NCBI GenBank assembly: GCA_963715405.1
Contig: OY970239.1
Coordinates: 1,798,001-1,862,000 of the forward strand
Origin: JALZKA01 sp963715405
Lineage (GTDB): Bacteria > Actinomycetota > Thermoleophilia > Solirubrobacterales > 70-9
DNA length: 64,000 nt
Direction: 5' to 3'
The notes under the pieces are model-generated. The model searched no databases, was not told the origin of the DNA, and was given only the letters and a program-made list of their open reading frames with translations. The position numbers and the translations under genes are program-made. This document shows, piece after piece, positions 23,333 through 31,421 of the stretch. Numbering within the stretch: position 1 is the first letter of the stretch; every line of letters starts with the position of its first letter.

Positions 23333-24796
23333 ATGAAACCACCGCCCGAAACCGCCACCAAGGAATCAACGAAGGTCCTCACCGAGGCCGAGGCCGGCCT
23401 CAAGGACATCGGCTCCGACTACAAGGAGCGCTTCGGCTTCTCAGACCCCGAGACGGGCTACTCGTACAAGGCTCCGAAGGGGCTCTCGCGCGAGCTCGTC
23501 GAGTCGATCTCGGAGTACAAGAACGAGCCCCAGTGGATGCGAGACTTCCGCCTCAAGGCCCTCGACCACTTCCAGGAACGCCCGATGCCCAAGTGGGGCG
23601 GCGACCTCGACCAGATCGACTTCGAGGACATCCACTACTTCGTCCGCGCCTCCGAGAAGGTCGGCCACACCTGGGAAGAGGTCCCCGAGGACATCAAGAA
23701 CACCTTCGACAAGCTCGGCATCCCGGAGGCCGAGCGCCAGTTTCTGGCCGGCGTCGGCGCTCAGTACGAGTCCGAATCCGTCTACCACCAGGTAAACGAG
23801 CAGCTCGAGGCCCAGGGCGTGATCTTCACCGACATGGACACCGCTCTTCGCGAGCACGAGGACCTTATCCGCGAGTACTGGGCAACCGTCATTCCGCCCA
23901 ACGACAACAAGCTCGCCGCGCTCAACTCGGCCGTTTGGTCCGGTGGTTCGTTCGTTTACGTGCCGGCCGGCGTCAAGGTCGCGATGCCGCTCCAGGCCTA
24001 TTTCCGCATCAACACAGAGAACATGGGGCAGTTCGAGCGCACGCTCATCATCGCCGAGGAAGGCGCCGACGTTCATTACATCGAGGGCTGCACCGCCCCT
24101 GTGTACTCGACCGACTCGCTCCATTCGGCGGTCGTCGAGATCGTCGCCAAGCCGTCGTCTCGCGTCCGCTACACCACGGTTCAGAACTGGTCGCAGAACG
24201 TCTTCAACCTCGTCACGAAGCGCGCGATCGCGCAGGAGAACGCGACGATGGAGTGGGTCGACTGCAACCTCGGCTCGAAGCTGACGATGAAGTATCCGTC
24301 GATCTACCTGCTCGGCGAGGGCGCTCACGGCGAGATCCTCTCCATCGCCTTCGCCGGCAAGGGTCAGCACCAGGACGCGGGCGGCAAGATCATCCACGGC
24401 GCGCCGAAGACGACCTCGTCGATCTTCTCGAAGTCGATCTCGAAGGACGGCGGCCGCGCCACATATCGCGGCCTGCTCGAGGTCGCGAAGGGTGCTTCGG
24501 AGGCAAAGTCGAAGGTCGTCTGCGACGCGCTCCTCCTCGACCCCGACTCCCGCTCGGACACCTATCCGACAATCCGGATCGACGAGTCGGACGCGAACGT
24601 CGGCCACGAGGCCTCGGTTTCGAAGATCGGCGAAGAGCAGCTCTTCTACCTCCAGTCGCGCGGCCTCGACGAGGAAGAGGCGTCAAAGATGATCGTGAAC
24701 GGCTTCATCGAGCCGATCGCGAAGGAGCTCCCGATGGAGTACTCGGTCGAGATGAACCGACTGATCGAGCTTCAGATGGAAGGCTCGATTGGCTGA
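23333..24796 (+). CDS. sufB: Fe-S cluster scaffold protein SufB
   Basis: This 487-residue SufB shows FERTLIIAEEGADVHYIEGC, TTVQNWS, and SDTYPTIRIDESDANVGHEA with the conserved acid and His near the C-terminus, and no intein. It forms the SufBC2D scaffold with SufC and SufD. ATG 23333 is taken as the start because it follows the Rieske gene directly; the frame is open upstream to 23195 but that stretch overlaps the Rieske domain. The TTG start of sufD lies 8 bases before the sufB stop. Confidence 0.96.
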   Translation: MKPPPETATKESTKVLTEAEAGLKDIGSDYKERFGFSDPETGYSYKAPKGLSRELVESISEYKNEPQWMRDFRLKALDHFQERPMPKWGGDLDQIDFEDIHYFVRASEKVGHTWEEVPEDIKNTFDKLGIPEAERQFLAGVGAQYESESVYHQVNEQLEAQGVIFTDMDTALREHEDLIREYWATVIPPNDNKLAALNSAVWSGGSFVYVPAGVKVAMPLQAYFRINTENMGQFERTLIIAEEGADVHYIEGCTAPVYSTDSLHSAVVEIVAKPSSRVRYTTVQNWSQNVFNLVTKRAIAQENATMEWVDCNLGSKLTMKYPSIYLLGEGAHGEILSIAFAGKGQHQDAGGKIIHGAPKTTSSIFSKSISKDGGRATYRGLLEVAKGASEAKSKVVCDALLLDPDSRSDTYPTIRIDESDANVGHEASVSKIGEEQLFYLQSRGLDEEEASKMIVNGFIEPIAKELPMEYSVEMNRLIELQMEGSIG

Positions 24797-26066
24797 CGGC
24801 GCGACTCAACCGACTTGGCTTGAGGAGAGGCGCCGCGAGGGCGCCTTTCGTGCGAAGGGGCTCGATCTGCCGCACCCCAAGGCGAAGGGCTGGGAGTTCA
24901 CGGACCTTTCTTCGCTCGACCTCGACGCATACGCGGAAGCCGCGGGCGGCGACGGCGCCTCGGCCGAGTCAGCCGCGCCTATCCTGCCCGCTCCGGACGG
25001 CTCGAGCTTCCTTCGCCAAGTCGACGCGCTGACCCTGGGTGCCGAGCTTCCCGAGCCGTCGGGCAACGGCAAGCCTTCAGCGCCAACGGTGATGCCACTT
25101 GCCGACGCGGCCGCTCGCTATCCCGAGCTTGTGCAGCAGCATCTCGGCTCGGTCGTGCCCGCCGATGACGTCTTCGTCGCCCGAAACGAAGCGAGCTGGA
25201 CGGGCGGCGCGTTCGTCTACGTCCCGGCCGGTCAGCGGTTCGATATGCCGATCGGCCTCTCCGCGATCCAGGGGGCCGCCGGGTCGGCCATGGGCTGGCG
25301 TTCCTTGATCGTGCTCGAGGAGGGCGCCGAGGCCGAGGTCTGGGAGCAGTACCTCGCGGGCGATCCGAGCGCCGACGCCCTCTTCAACGGCGTGACCGAG
25401 ATCAGGGTGGGCCAGGGCGCCAACCTTCGCTTCGTATGCGGTCAGGACCTCTCGGACTCTGCGTGGGTCTTCGCAACCCAGCGCGCCGAGGTCGAGCGCG
25501 ACGCATCGCTCGACTGGCTCGCACTCGGCTTCGGCTCGGCGCGCGGGAAGGTCCGCATGGAGACGAAGCTCGCCGGCCGCGGTTCATCCGCGAAGGTCAC
25601 CGGCGCCTACGCCGGGCTCGGTACCCAGCATCTCGACTACGACACGACGCAGGAGCACGCCGCCGCCGACACCGTCTCCGACCTCGCCTTCCGCGGCGTC
25701 CTCTCGGGACGAGCCACGTCGGTCTGGCGCGGCATGATCCGCGTCGATCGCGACGCCCAGCACACCGACGCCTTCCAGGAAAGCCGCAACCTCCTCCTCT
25801 CAGACCGCGCCCACGCCGACTCGATCCCCGGACTCGAGATCGAGGCCGACGACGTCCGCTGCACCCACGCTGCGGCTGTCGCTCAAGTCGATCCCGAGCA
25901 GCTCCACTACCTGCGCTCGCGCGGCCTCGCCGAGGCCGATTCCAAGCGCCTCGTGATCGACGGCTTCCTGCAGGAGCTGGTCAACCGCACGATCGAGGGC
26001 CCGATCCGCGACGCGCTCGCGGGCGCGCTCGAGCGCCGCCTGGGCGAGCTCCTCGCCCCGGCCTAG
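24789..26066 (+). CDS. sufD: Fe-S cluster assembly protein SufD
   Basis: This 425-residue SufB/SufD-family protein has a helical N-terminus (KAKGWEFTDLSSLDL), a beta-helix core, and a C-terminal block containing ADDVRCTHAAAVAQVD and LHYLRSRGLAEADSKRL. It lacks the extra conserved residues of SufB and is the second scaffold subunit. The TTG start overlaps the end of sufB by 8 bases, so translation is coupled. Confidence 0.94.
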   Translation: MADGATQPTWLEERRREGAFRAKGLDLPHPKAKGWEFTDLSSLDLDAYAEAAGGDGASAESAAPILPAPDGSSFLRQVDALTLGAELPEPSGNGKPSAPTVMPLADAAARYPELVQQHLGSVVPADDVFVARNEASWTGGAFVYVPAGQRFDMPIGLSAIQGAAGSAMGWRSLIVLEEGAEAEVWEQYLAGDPSADALFNGVTEIRVGQGANLRFVCGQDLSDSAWVFATQRAEVERDASLDWLALGFGSARGKVRMETKLAGRGSSAKVTGAYAGLGTQHLDYDTTQEHAAADTVSDLAFRGVLSGRATSVWRGMIRVDRDAQHTDAFQESRNLLLSDRAHADSIPGLEIEADDVRCTHAAAVAQVDPEQLHYLRSRGLAEADSKRLVIDGFLQELVNRTIEGPIRDALAGALERRLGELLAPA

Positions 26067-26101
26067 CCCGCCGCTGCTGCTCCGGGCAATCGTTCGGAGA
26101 C

Positions 26102-26124
26102 TTGTGGGTCTATACGACCCTCAA
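26102..26124 (+). terminator. Weak hairpin after sufD
   Basis: GGGTC pairs with GACCC around TATAC, with partial pairing of the flanking TTGT and TCAA. It sits 35 bases after the sufD stop without a T run, between convergent genes. Probable but weak end of the SUF operon. Confidence 0.35.
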
Positions 26125-26136
26125 CTCTCCAGACGT

Positions 26137-26295
26137 TTACACCGTGGGGCTTTCGCCCTCGCGCGCTTCGCGCCGCTCACGCCTCACCGTGGTGAAGACC
26201 GAGGCCAAGACGACAAGCACGGGCACCGCGTAGAGGACGTACATCGACCAGTGGCCGACGTGAGCGACCGGCTGGAATGATGCGAGCGCGGTCAC
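26137..26295 (-). CDS. Small membrane protein, 52 residues
   Basis: A GTG at 26295 opens a 52-codon frame ending at TAA 26137-26139. It reads MTALASFQPVAHVGHW, then SMYVLYAVPVLVVLASVFTT as one membrane helix, then a very basic and acidic tail (RRERREAREGE). A hydrophobic helix followed by a charged tail in a GC-rich gap is unlikely to be chance. It lies 19 bases after the stop of the phosphodiesterase gene on the same strand, so it may end that operon. I do not know the function. Confidence 0.6.
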   Translation of the reverse strand: MTALASFQPVAHVGHWSMYVLYAVPVLVVLASVFTTVRRERREAREGESPTV

Positions 26296-26314
26296 TCCCG
26301 AAACGGTAGCGCGG

Positions 26315-27833
26315 CTAACGGAACGCGCTGCGCTTGAAGGCGGCCTTCATCGGCGTTCCGGTGCTCTTTCTTGGAGGCTTGAGGCCGAAGAGGCCCATCA
26401 CCGTCGCCGCTACGTCGTTGTTACGGGCGCGGGCGAGTCCACTGTCGGCCGCGACCGTCCTGGTCTTGATCTTCGGAGAGCCGCCCACTACGGACATGAA
26501 GTTGTCGGCGGTCTGCGGCGCGCCGTGATTGCCGAGCAGAGGGTTGTTCGAAGGGCCCGGCTCGGAGAATCCGTAGCCGGGCTCAGCGGTTGCAAAGATG
26601 TCGCCCACTCGCGGGCCCCTAGCCCACGTTGGATGGAGTTTTCGAATCAGGTGTGCCCTATCACCATCGGCCCGGTTGGGATTGCGATACATCACCTCGG
26701 CGACGCCGGGCTCCGCAACTGCGAGCTCGCGCATCGTGGCGAGCAACTCGTCGCGCTGAGCGCGGGGTGCGGTGCGATCGGCCAAGTAGAGAAAGTCGAC
26801 GCTCCCCTCGTTGTTAAGCGCGACGAAGGAATCTTCCGGCACGCCGCCGTCGGACAGGGCCGACGTGAGATTGACCTTCTGGGGGACCGTGTCCATCGAG
26901 TGATCAGAAACGATCATCAGCGTCGTGCGGTCCCACTCGTCCCGCGCTTTGAGGGTCGTGACGAGCCGCTCGATCTCCATGTCGGCTTGGGCCGTAGCGA
27001 TGTCATACGCCGGAAGCGTGCGACCGAAAGCATGCCCCGCCGAATCGACCTGGGGCAGATTGACGAAGGTGAAGTCAGGCCGGCTCGTCGTGCCGCGGAC
27101 TGTGATCCCTTGCTCAGCCGTCTCTATCACCTCATCCATGACCGTCTTGTCGTCGACGGCATATCCGGTGGCCGGGTTCGTCGGCACGTCCTCGCAATAG
27201 CGGTCGTCGTCGGGCGTTTCGTCCGTGCACGGAGCCCAGATATGGTCGGCTGCCGGGCGGCCTTTGTAGGTGACGTCGAAGATGCGCCCGAGCTTTGGCT
27301 TACCCATGATCACAGAGGTCGTGGGGCGCTTAGGCGCCGGCTTGACGGCGGACCGCCTCAAATACCGTCTCGGCCCGCGGGCACGTTGGGCTCTCCCCTG
27401 ATGTTTCGCTTGGCAGCATCGAGAGATCGAGCGGACCTGTCGTCTCGCAGCTGTTCTCGTCTACCAGAGGCGCGTAAATCGCGAAGGTATTCGCTGGAAC
27501 CCCCGATTTGGCGGGTGTCGCGCCGGTCATCATCGCCGTGTGATTTGGGTTCGTCTCGGCGGGTATCACCGAGCTTGACTCCGGAAAGTACGTCCCGTTG
27601 CCACCGTCACCCGCGAGCAGCGACGAAATGAACGGCGCCTTCCCGGCTTCGACTGCGTCGCCGTCGAGACCGTCGATCACGACCACATAGACGATGGGCT
27701 TCTCGGCTGCCGCCGCGACTGCGGGCAGCGCCGCGAGGCACGCGAGCGCGCTCACACACCAAGCCAATCCCCGCACACCGATCCTGCTCACGAAGGAATC
27801 GTAACCGCCCCGACAGCCCGAGGCGTCACTCAC
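26315..27833 (-). pseudogene. Secreted type I phosphodiesterase/nucleotide pyrophosphatase-like protein, frameshifted
   Basis: The N-terminal part has a signal peptide (ACLAALPAVAAAA), YVVVIDGLDGDAV with a metal-binding Asp, and ETNPNHTAMMTG with the likely Thr nucleophile. It runs into TAA after RRQAGA. The C-terminal part is in another frame and continues KRPTTSVIMGKPKLGRIF, with VDSAGH, MIVSDHSMD and GNHGAP carrying further metal ligands. One extra base near 27332 explains the break and would restore a protein of about 500 residues. Either a decaying gene or a sequence error. It lies 3 bases after the membrane-protein gene. A start at GTG 27791 would also give a good signal peptide. Confidence 0.72.
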
Positions 27834-27836
27834 TTG

Positions 27837-29231
27837 TTACTCGTTTGCCGCCGAGAGCAACAGCAGGCCCACGACCGTGAACGTGACCATCAGTGCCAGC
27901 ATCCAGTACTGCGACTGGGTCGCCCGGCGCAGGTTCTTGTACACGGCGAGGGCCTTGTCGTGGCCCATCGCGAGCGCCGCGATGTGCCCGATGACAAGCG
28001 CCCCCACCTGCACGTACCAGACCTGCTCGGAGCTCACGGCGCGCAGATCGACGGTTCCGGACGCCGTGCCGAAGTAGTCCGACCCGTTGCCGAGCGGATC
28101 CGAGAGCAGGTAGGTGAACTGGGCCTGCTCCTGAAAGACCACCAGCGAGAAGTAGTGCGCGAGCGTGTAGGCGAACGCAATCGGGATGAAGCAGTGGGCG
28201 AACGTCCGGGCGAGGTCCCTCGTCGACGTGATCGCACTGCCCTCGCGCCCCATGCCCTTGATCCCCGCCCAGAAGATCCCGAAGACGAGGCCGAAGGTGA
28301 GAAGCATGAACGCCGAGGCCGTCACGCGCCGCGCCAGGACGTCTCCCTCGGCATCCGCCCCCCCGTTGATGAGCTCGTAAACCGAGTCGATCAAATCGGC
28401 GAACACGCCTTCTGATGCGCCGTCGAACGTGGTCCCGGCGATCGAGATGAGAACGAACGCGATGGAGCCTGGCACAAGCCCCCAGCCCACCGCACCGGAG
28501 AACCAAGGGCGAGTGCCAAGCCGCCCGTCTTTCACCTCGAGCGGCGAAATCCGGGAGAACATGTTGAAATAGACGGAGAAGGTCTCGCCCCGCTCGCACC
28601 ACTTCTCCACGCCGAAGAGGGCCATGCCGATGAAGGTGAGCGCCGTGTAGATGAGCGCCGCGATCGCCACCGACTCGGGGCTGATCAGGATCACGGGATC
28701 GAACTCCACGCCGTAGGCGAGCTCGAACCACAGGAAAGTGACGAGACCTGCGACGGCCGGCCAGCGTCCCAGCCACTCGGGATAGGCGAGCGGCGCGGGA
28801 GCCGAGCGGCCTGCGACGAGGCTGAACACTCCGCCGATCACCCGCCCGATCGCCCGCCAGGGATTGAACGCGCGAAAGAGATCTCCCAGGAAGATGCTGA
28901 CGATCGCAAGGCAAACCCAGAACGTGACGAACACGAACGTCACGTTGAAGTTGGCTGCCGAGTTGGCCGTTCCGTAGAGGCCGCTCCAGACCACGACGCC
29001 CAAGAGGAAGACGCCGAGCGCGCCCGCGAGGACCTCCGTCACCGGGTTGACGACGATCCGCGACAGCAGGTCACGCGGAGTCCATTCCCTGTCCTCGAAG
29101 CGCGGCTCGAGCCAAGATGCCGACAGCGCCACGAATGAGATGACGAGGACGGCGGCGGCGGCCCACGCGAACGCCTCTTCGGGGATCGGCAGGTCCTCCT
29201 TCGGGGCAAGGAGCCCGTGCGCGAAGAGCAT
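27837..29231 (-). CDS. Polytopic membrane protein of unknown function (fenitrothion-hydrolase-like annotation)
   Basis: This 464-residue protein has about ten or eleven hydrophobic helices. Homologues in actinobacteria are, as I recall, often labelled hypothetical fenitrothion hydrolase, a label with little support. Several membrane-embedded or near-membrane histidines are visible (LFAHGLL, TFAHCFIPIAF, TLAHYFSL, VIGHIAALAMGHDKA), which could bind heme or metal. A conserved DLFRAFNPWRAIGR loop lies near residue 120. It is encoded 8 bases downstream of a cupredoxin-like protein, which suggests a redox or metal-handling pair. ATG 29231. Confidence 0.6.
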   Translation of the reverse strand: MLFAHGLLAPKEDLPIPEEAFAWAAAAVLVISFVALSASWLEPRFEDREWTPRDLLSRIVVNPVTEVLAGALGVFLLGVVVWSGLYGTANSAANFNVTFVFVTFWVCLAIVSIFLGDLFRAFNPWRAIGRVIGGVFSLVAGRSAPAPLAYPEWLGRWPAVAGLVTFLWFELAYGVEFDPVILISPESVAIAALIYTALTFIGMALFGVEKWCERGETFSVYFNMFSRISPLEVKDGRLGTRPWFSGAVGWGLVPGSIAFVLISIAGTTFDGASEGVFADLIDSVYELINGGADAEGDVLARRVTASAFMLLTFGLVFGIFWAGIKGMGREGSAITSTRDLARTFAHCFIPIAFAYTLAHYFSLVVFQEQAQFTYLLSDPLGNGSDYFGTASGTVDLRAVSSEQVWYVQVGALVIGHIAALAMGHDKALAVYKNLRRATQSQYWMLALMVTFTVVGLLLLSAANE

Positions 29232-29239
29232 GGCCGGGG

Positions 29240-29707
29240 TCAGCCGGGTACTACTGAGATCTCGGCCAGGAGCGCGCCGGTGGTGTGCGATTCAAGCTCG
29301 TGGATGCCGCCGATGTCGGCTTTCTCGACCACCAGCTCGTTCTCCTTGCCCGGCTCGATGTCGAGATACACGTCGTAGCCGTGGAAGTGGAGCTCATCCG
29401 CAGCGTCGGTCGTGATTGCCACGCGCAGCTCGTCGCCCTCCGTCACTTCGATCTCCTGGACCCCGCCGACCGGCTCGCCACCTCGGATTTCGATCTCGGG
29501 GATCTCCGGCTCCGCGGGCTTTGAGGGCTTCTTCGGCTTGGGCTTGTTGTCGCCGGTGCCGGGGGCGGGCAGGGTGACGACGTCTTGCTGACCAGAGTTT
29601 TCCGTGTCCTCGTCGGACGTGTCGTCATCGCCGAAGGCGAAGAAGACCGCAATCGCGATGACGACTCCCGCCAGCGCGATCAGTGCAGGGATCTTCCGGT
29701 TCTCCAT
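29240..29707 (-). CDS. Membrane-anchored cupredoxin-like protein
   Basis: A short basic start and one hydrophobic helix (IPALIALAGVVIAIAVFFAF) anchor the protein outside the cell. A Lys/Pro-rich linker follows, then a domain of about 85 residues that looks like a cupredoxin fold: VTEGDELRVAITTDA, ADELHFHGYDVYLDI, GKENELVVEKADIGG and IHELESHTTGALLAEISV. His in HFHGYD and the pair in GIHELESH could bind copper; there is no Cys ligand, so a blue type 1 site is not expected. The gene is in the middle of the operon 30517-26315. Confidence 0.72.
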   Translation of the reverse strand: MENRKIPALIALAGVVIAIAVFFAFGDDDTSDEDTENSGQQDVVTLPAPGTGDNKPKPKKPSKPAEPEIPEIEIRGGEPVGGVQEIEVTEGDELRVAITTDAADELHFHGYDVYLDIEPGKENELVVEKADIGGIHELESHTTGALLAEISVVPG

Positions 29708-29740
29708 GGCGGCAAGTCTAGGAAAGCTTCCGAACGCCGG

Positions 29741-29893
29741 CTAACGCTCAGGTTGCGAGCGCTCCGACTGACCCGTCTCGAGCTGGGACGAATCGATCGC
29801 GTCCTCGGAGAACACGAATACGAAAACGGCGACGATCGCAATCCCGACGATGATGCCGAGCACGATTCCGAGAGCGCGATCGCCGCGCGACAT
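29741..29893 (-). CDS. Small single-helix membrane protein, 50 residues
   Basis: ATG 29893 opens a frame ending at TAG 29741-29743. It reads MSRGDRALGIVLGIIVGIA, then IVAVFVFVFSEDAIDSSQ and a polar tail. A single strong membrane helix with basic residues before it fits an N-in/C-out protein. It is 15 bases after the CADD-like gene and 33 bases before the cupredoxin-like gene, on the same strand, so it is probably an operon member. Function unknown. Confidence 0.6.
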   Translation of the reverse strand: MSRGDRALGIVLGIIVGIAIVAVFVFVFSEDAIDSSQLETGQSERSQPER

Positions 29894-29908
29894 GCGGCTC
29901 GGAAGGTC

Positions 29909-30517
29909 CTAGACGCCGTCGAGAAGTCGCCAGTTCGCCTCGTACGCGCTCTCGGCAGCCGCGACCAGGCGGTCGGCGTCCTCGTCCGAGGCGAGCTCTG
30001 AGATCAGCTCGCGGACCTCAGCGGCGTGCTGGACGTCGCGGCCTTCGTGAACCCGGAAGTACGCCGTGCCCGAGCCCTCTTCAAATCCGTAGCGGTCGAT
30101 CAGGCCCACCCTCTTCGTACGCGAGATCGCGGGCTGCGAGGCCTCGACGGCATAGAGGCGCGAGAGAAGCTCGAGGGCGTCTCCGCCGGCGGCCCACGTT
30201 GAGGCGCATCCGGCCGTCTCGGGGGTAGGGGCGGCGTCGGTGTCGCCGCCAACCGCTTCGACGAACCCGTCCCAGAGGCGAACGTGGCCGAGCTCTTCAG
30301 CCGCGTGGCGGCGAAGCTCAGAGCGCTCCGGCAGAGCGTCAGCAGCAGCTCCCGAGAGGGAAGCGATCGCCTCCACGGCGTGGCGGTATTGACCGGAGTA
30401 GCGAGCCAGCTCTCCGCGGGTCAGATCGCCATCGGACCAGCGCTGGTAGAAGGGATGCTCGAGCACGTTCCAGCGGCGGCGGCTCGCTTCGATTCGGTCC
30501 CAGATCTTGGCGTCCAA
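29909..30517 (-). CDS. CADD-like heme-oxygenase-fold diiron protein, candidate p-aminobenzoate synthase
   Basis: This 202-residue protein of the TenA/PqqC (HDO) superfamily aligns well with Chlamydia CADD, as I recall that sequence: LEHPFYQRWSDGDLT for LEHTFYVKWSKGELT, and TAYFRVHEGRDVQHA for DYAYFTEHEEADVRHA. Probable metal ligands are Glu75, His78, Glu125, His157, Asp161 and His164; the last three keep the H-x3-D-x2-H spacing. Tyr24, Tyr40 and Lys135 match CADD Tyr27, Tyr43 and Lys152, reported as sacrificed residues in p-aminobenzoate synthesis. It is first in a five-gene operon. Other HDO activities remain possible. Confidence 0.75.
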   Translation of the reverse strand: MDAKIWDRIEASRRRWNVLEHPFYQRWSDGDLTRGELARYSGQYRHAVEAIASLSGAAADALPERSELRRHAAEELGHVRLWDGFVEAVGGDTDAAPTPETAGCASTWAAGGDALELLSRLYAVEASQPAISRTKRVGLIDRYGFEEGSGTAYFRVHEGRDVQHAAEVRELISELASDEDADRLVAAAESAYEANWRLLDGV

Positions 30518-30596
30518 AGTCCTCTTCCTCTCAGGCGGATACGGGGCGACTCAGTCTACATCGAGGCTGGGCCGGTCTCCGGTCTACGCTTGCCGC

Positions 30597-31421
30597 TTGA
30601 GGCCGGAGCGAGACGACATCGGCGCGCCGGAGCTGCCCGGGCGGATCAAGTGGCTCAACCGCTCGGAGCCGCCCTCGATGGCCGCGCTGACCGCAGCCGG
30701 GCCAGTGCTCGTCCACTTCTTCGACCCGGCGCAGCTCAACAGCGTCCGCGCCCTCCCCTACCTCGCCGAATGGACCCGCCGCTACTCCCCGCTCGGGCTG
30801 ACCACGCTCGGCATCCATGCGCCTCGTTTCGGGCTTACCTCTGACGCGGTCGTCGCGACCGAAGCCATCCGCCGCCTCGGGATCGAACACCCGGTGGCGC
30901 TCGATCTCGACTACGCGATCTGGCACGACTACGGCTGCAAGGGATGGCCGGCGCTCTTTCTCTGGGGACGCGGTGGCGCGCTGGCGTGGGCGCACAACGG
31001 CGAGGGCGAGTACCGGGAGACGGAGGGAGCAATCCACGAGACGCTCCGCTTCGAGAACGTCGCGATCGAGCTCCCGGGCGCGATGGAGCCCCTGCGCGCA
31101 ACGGACGAGCCCGGGATGCTCCTCCCCGTGCCGAGCGCCGAGATCTTTCCGGGTGGCTCCGCGGCGGAGCCGTGGGAGCCCGGCCCCGAAGGCTCGGTTC
31201 TCGAGATCGCCTACGAGGCGGGCGAGGCGTGGGTGGTCGCCGACGGTGAAGGCGAGATGAGCGTCACGGTGGACGGCGAGCCCGGCGTTCCGATCGCGGT
31301 CCCTCCGGCCGGCCTGTCCAAGCTGGCAGGCAACGGAAGCCACGAGGCGCATAGCGTCGAAATCGCCGTCCCGGCGGGCGTGCGAGTGTGGGCGATCAGC
31401 TTCGCCCCCGGCACGCCCTAG
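30597..31421 (+). CDS. Thioredoxin-fold protein lacking the CxxC motif
   Basis: The first 150 residues look like an AhpC/TlpA-type thioredoxin fold: GPVLVHFFDPAQLNSVRALPYL where the CxxC should be, LTTLGIHAPRFGL, and DYGCKGWPALFLWGRGG as the cis-Pro loop. The active-site cysteines are replaced, so disulfide exchange is unlikely. The C-terminal 130 residues are a beta-rich domain similar in layout to the end of NHL-containing or DipZ-like proteins. TTG 30597 is preferred because an earlier in-frame start at 30507 would overlap the divergent CADD-like gene. The function is unknown. Confidence 0.65.
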   Translation: MRPERDDIGAPELPGRIKWLNRSEPPSMAALTAAGPVLVHFFDPAQLNSVRALPYLAEWTRRYSPLGLTTLGIHAPRFGLTSDAVVATEAIRRLGIEHPVALDLDYAIWHDYGCKGWPALFLWGRGGALAWAHNGEGEYRETEGAIHETLRFENVAIELPGAMEPLRATDEPGMLLPVPSAEIFPGGSAAEPWEPGPEGSVLEIAYEAGEAWVVADGEGEMSVTVDGEPGVPIAVPPAGLSKLAGNGSHEAHSVEIAVPAGVRVWAISFAPGTP

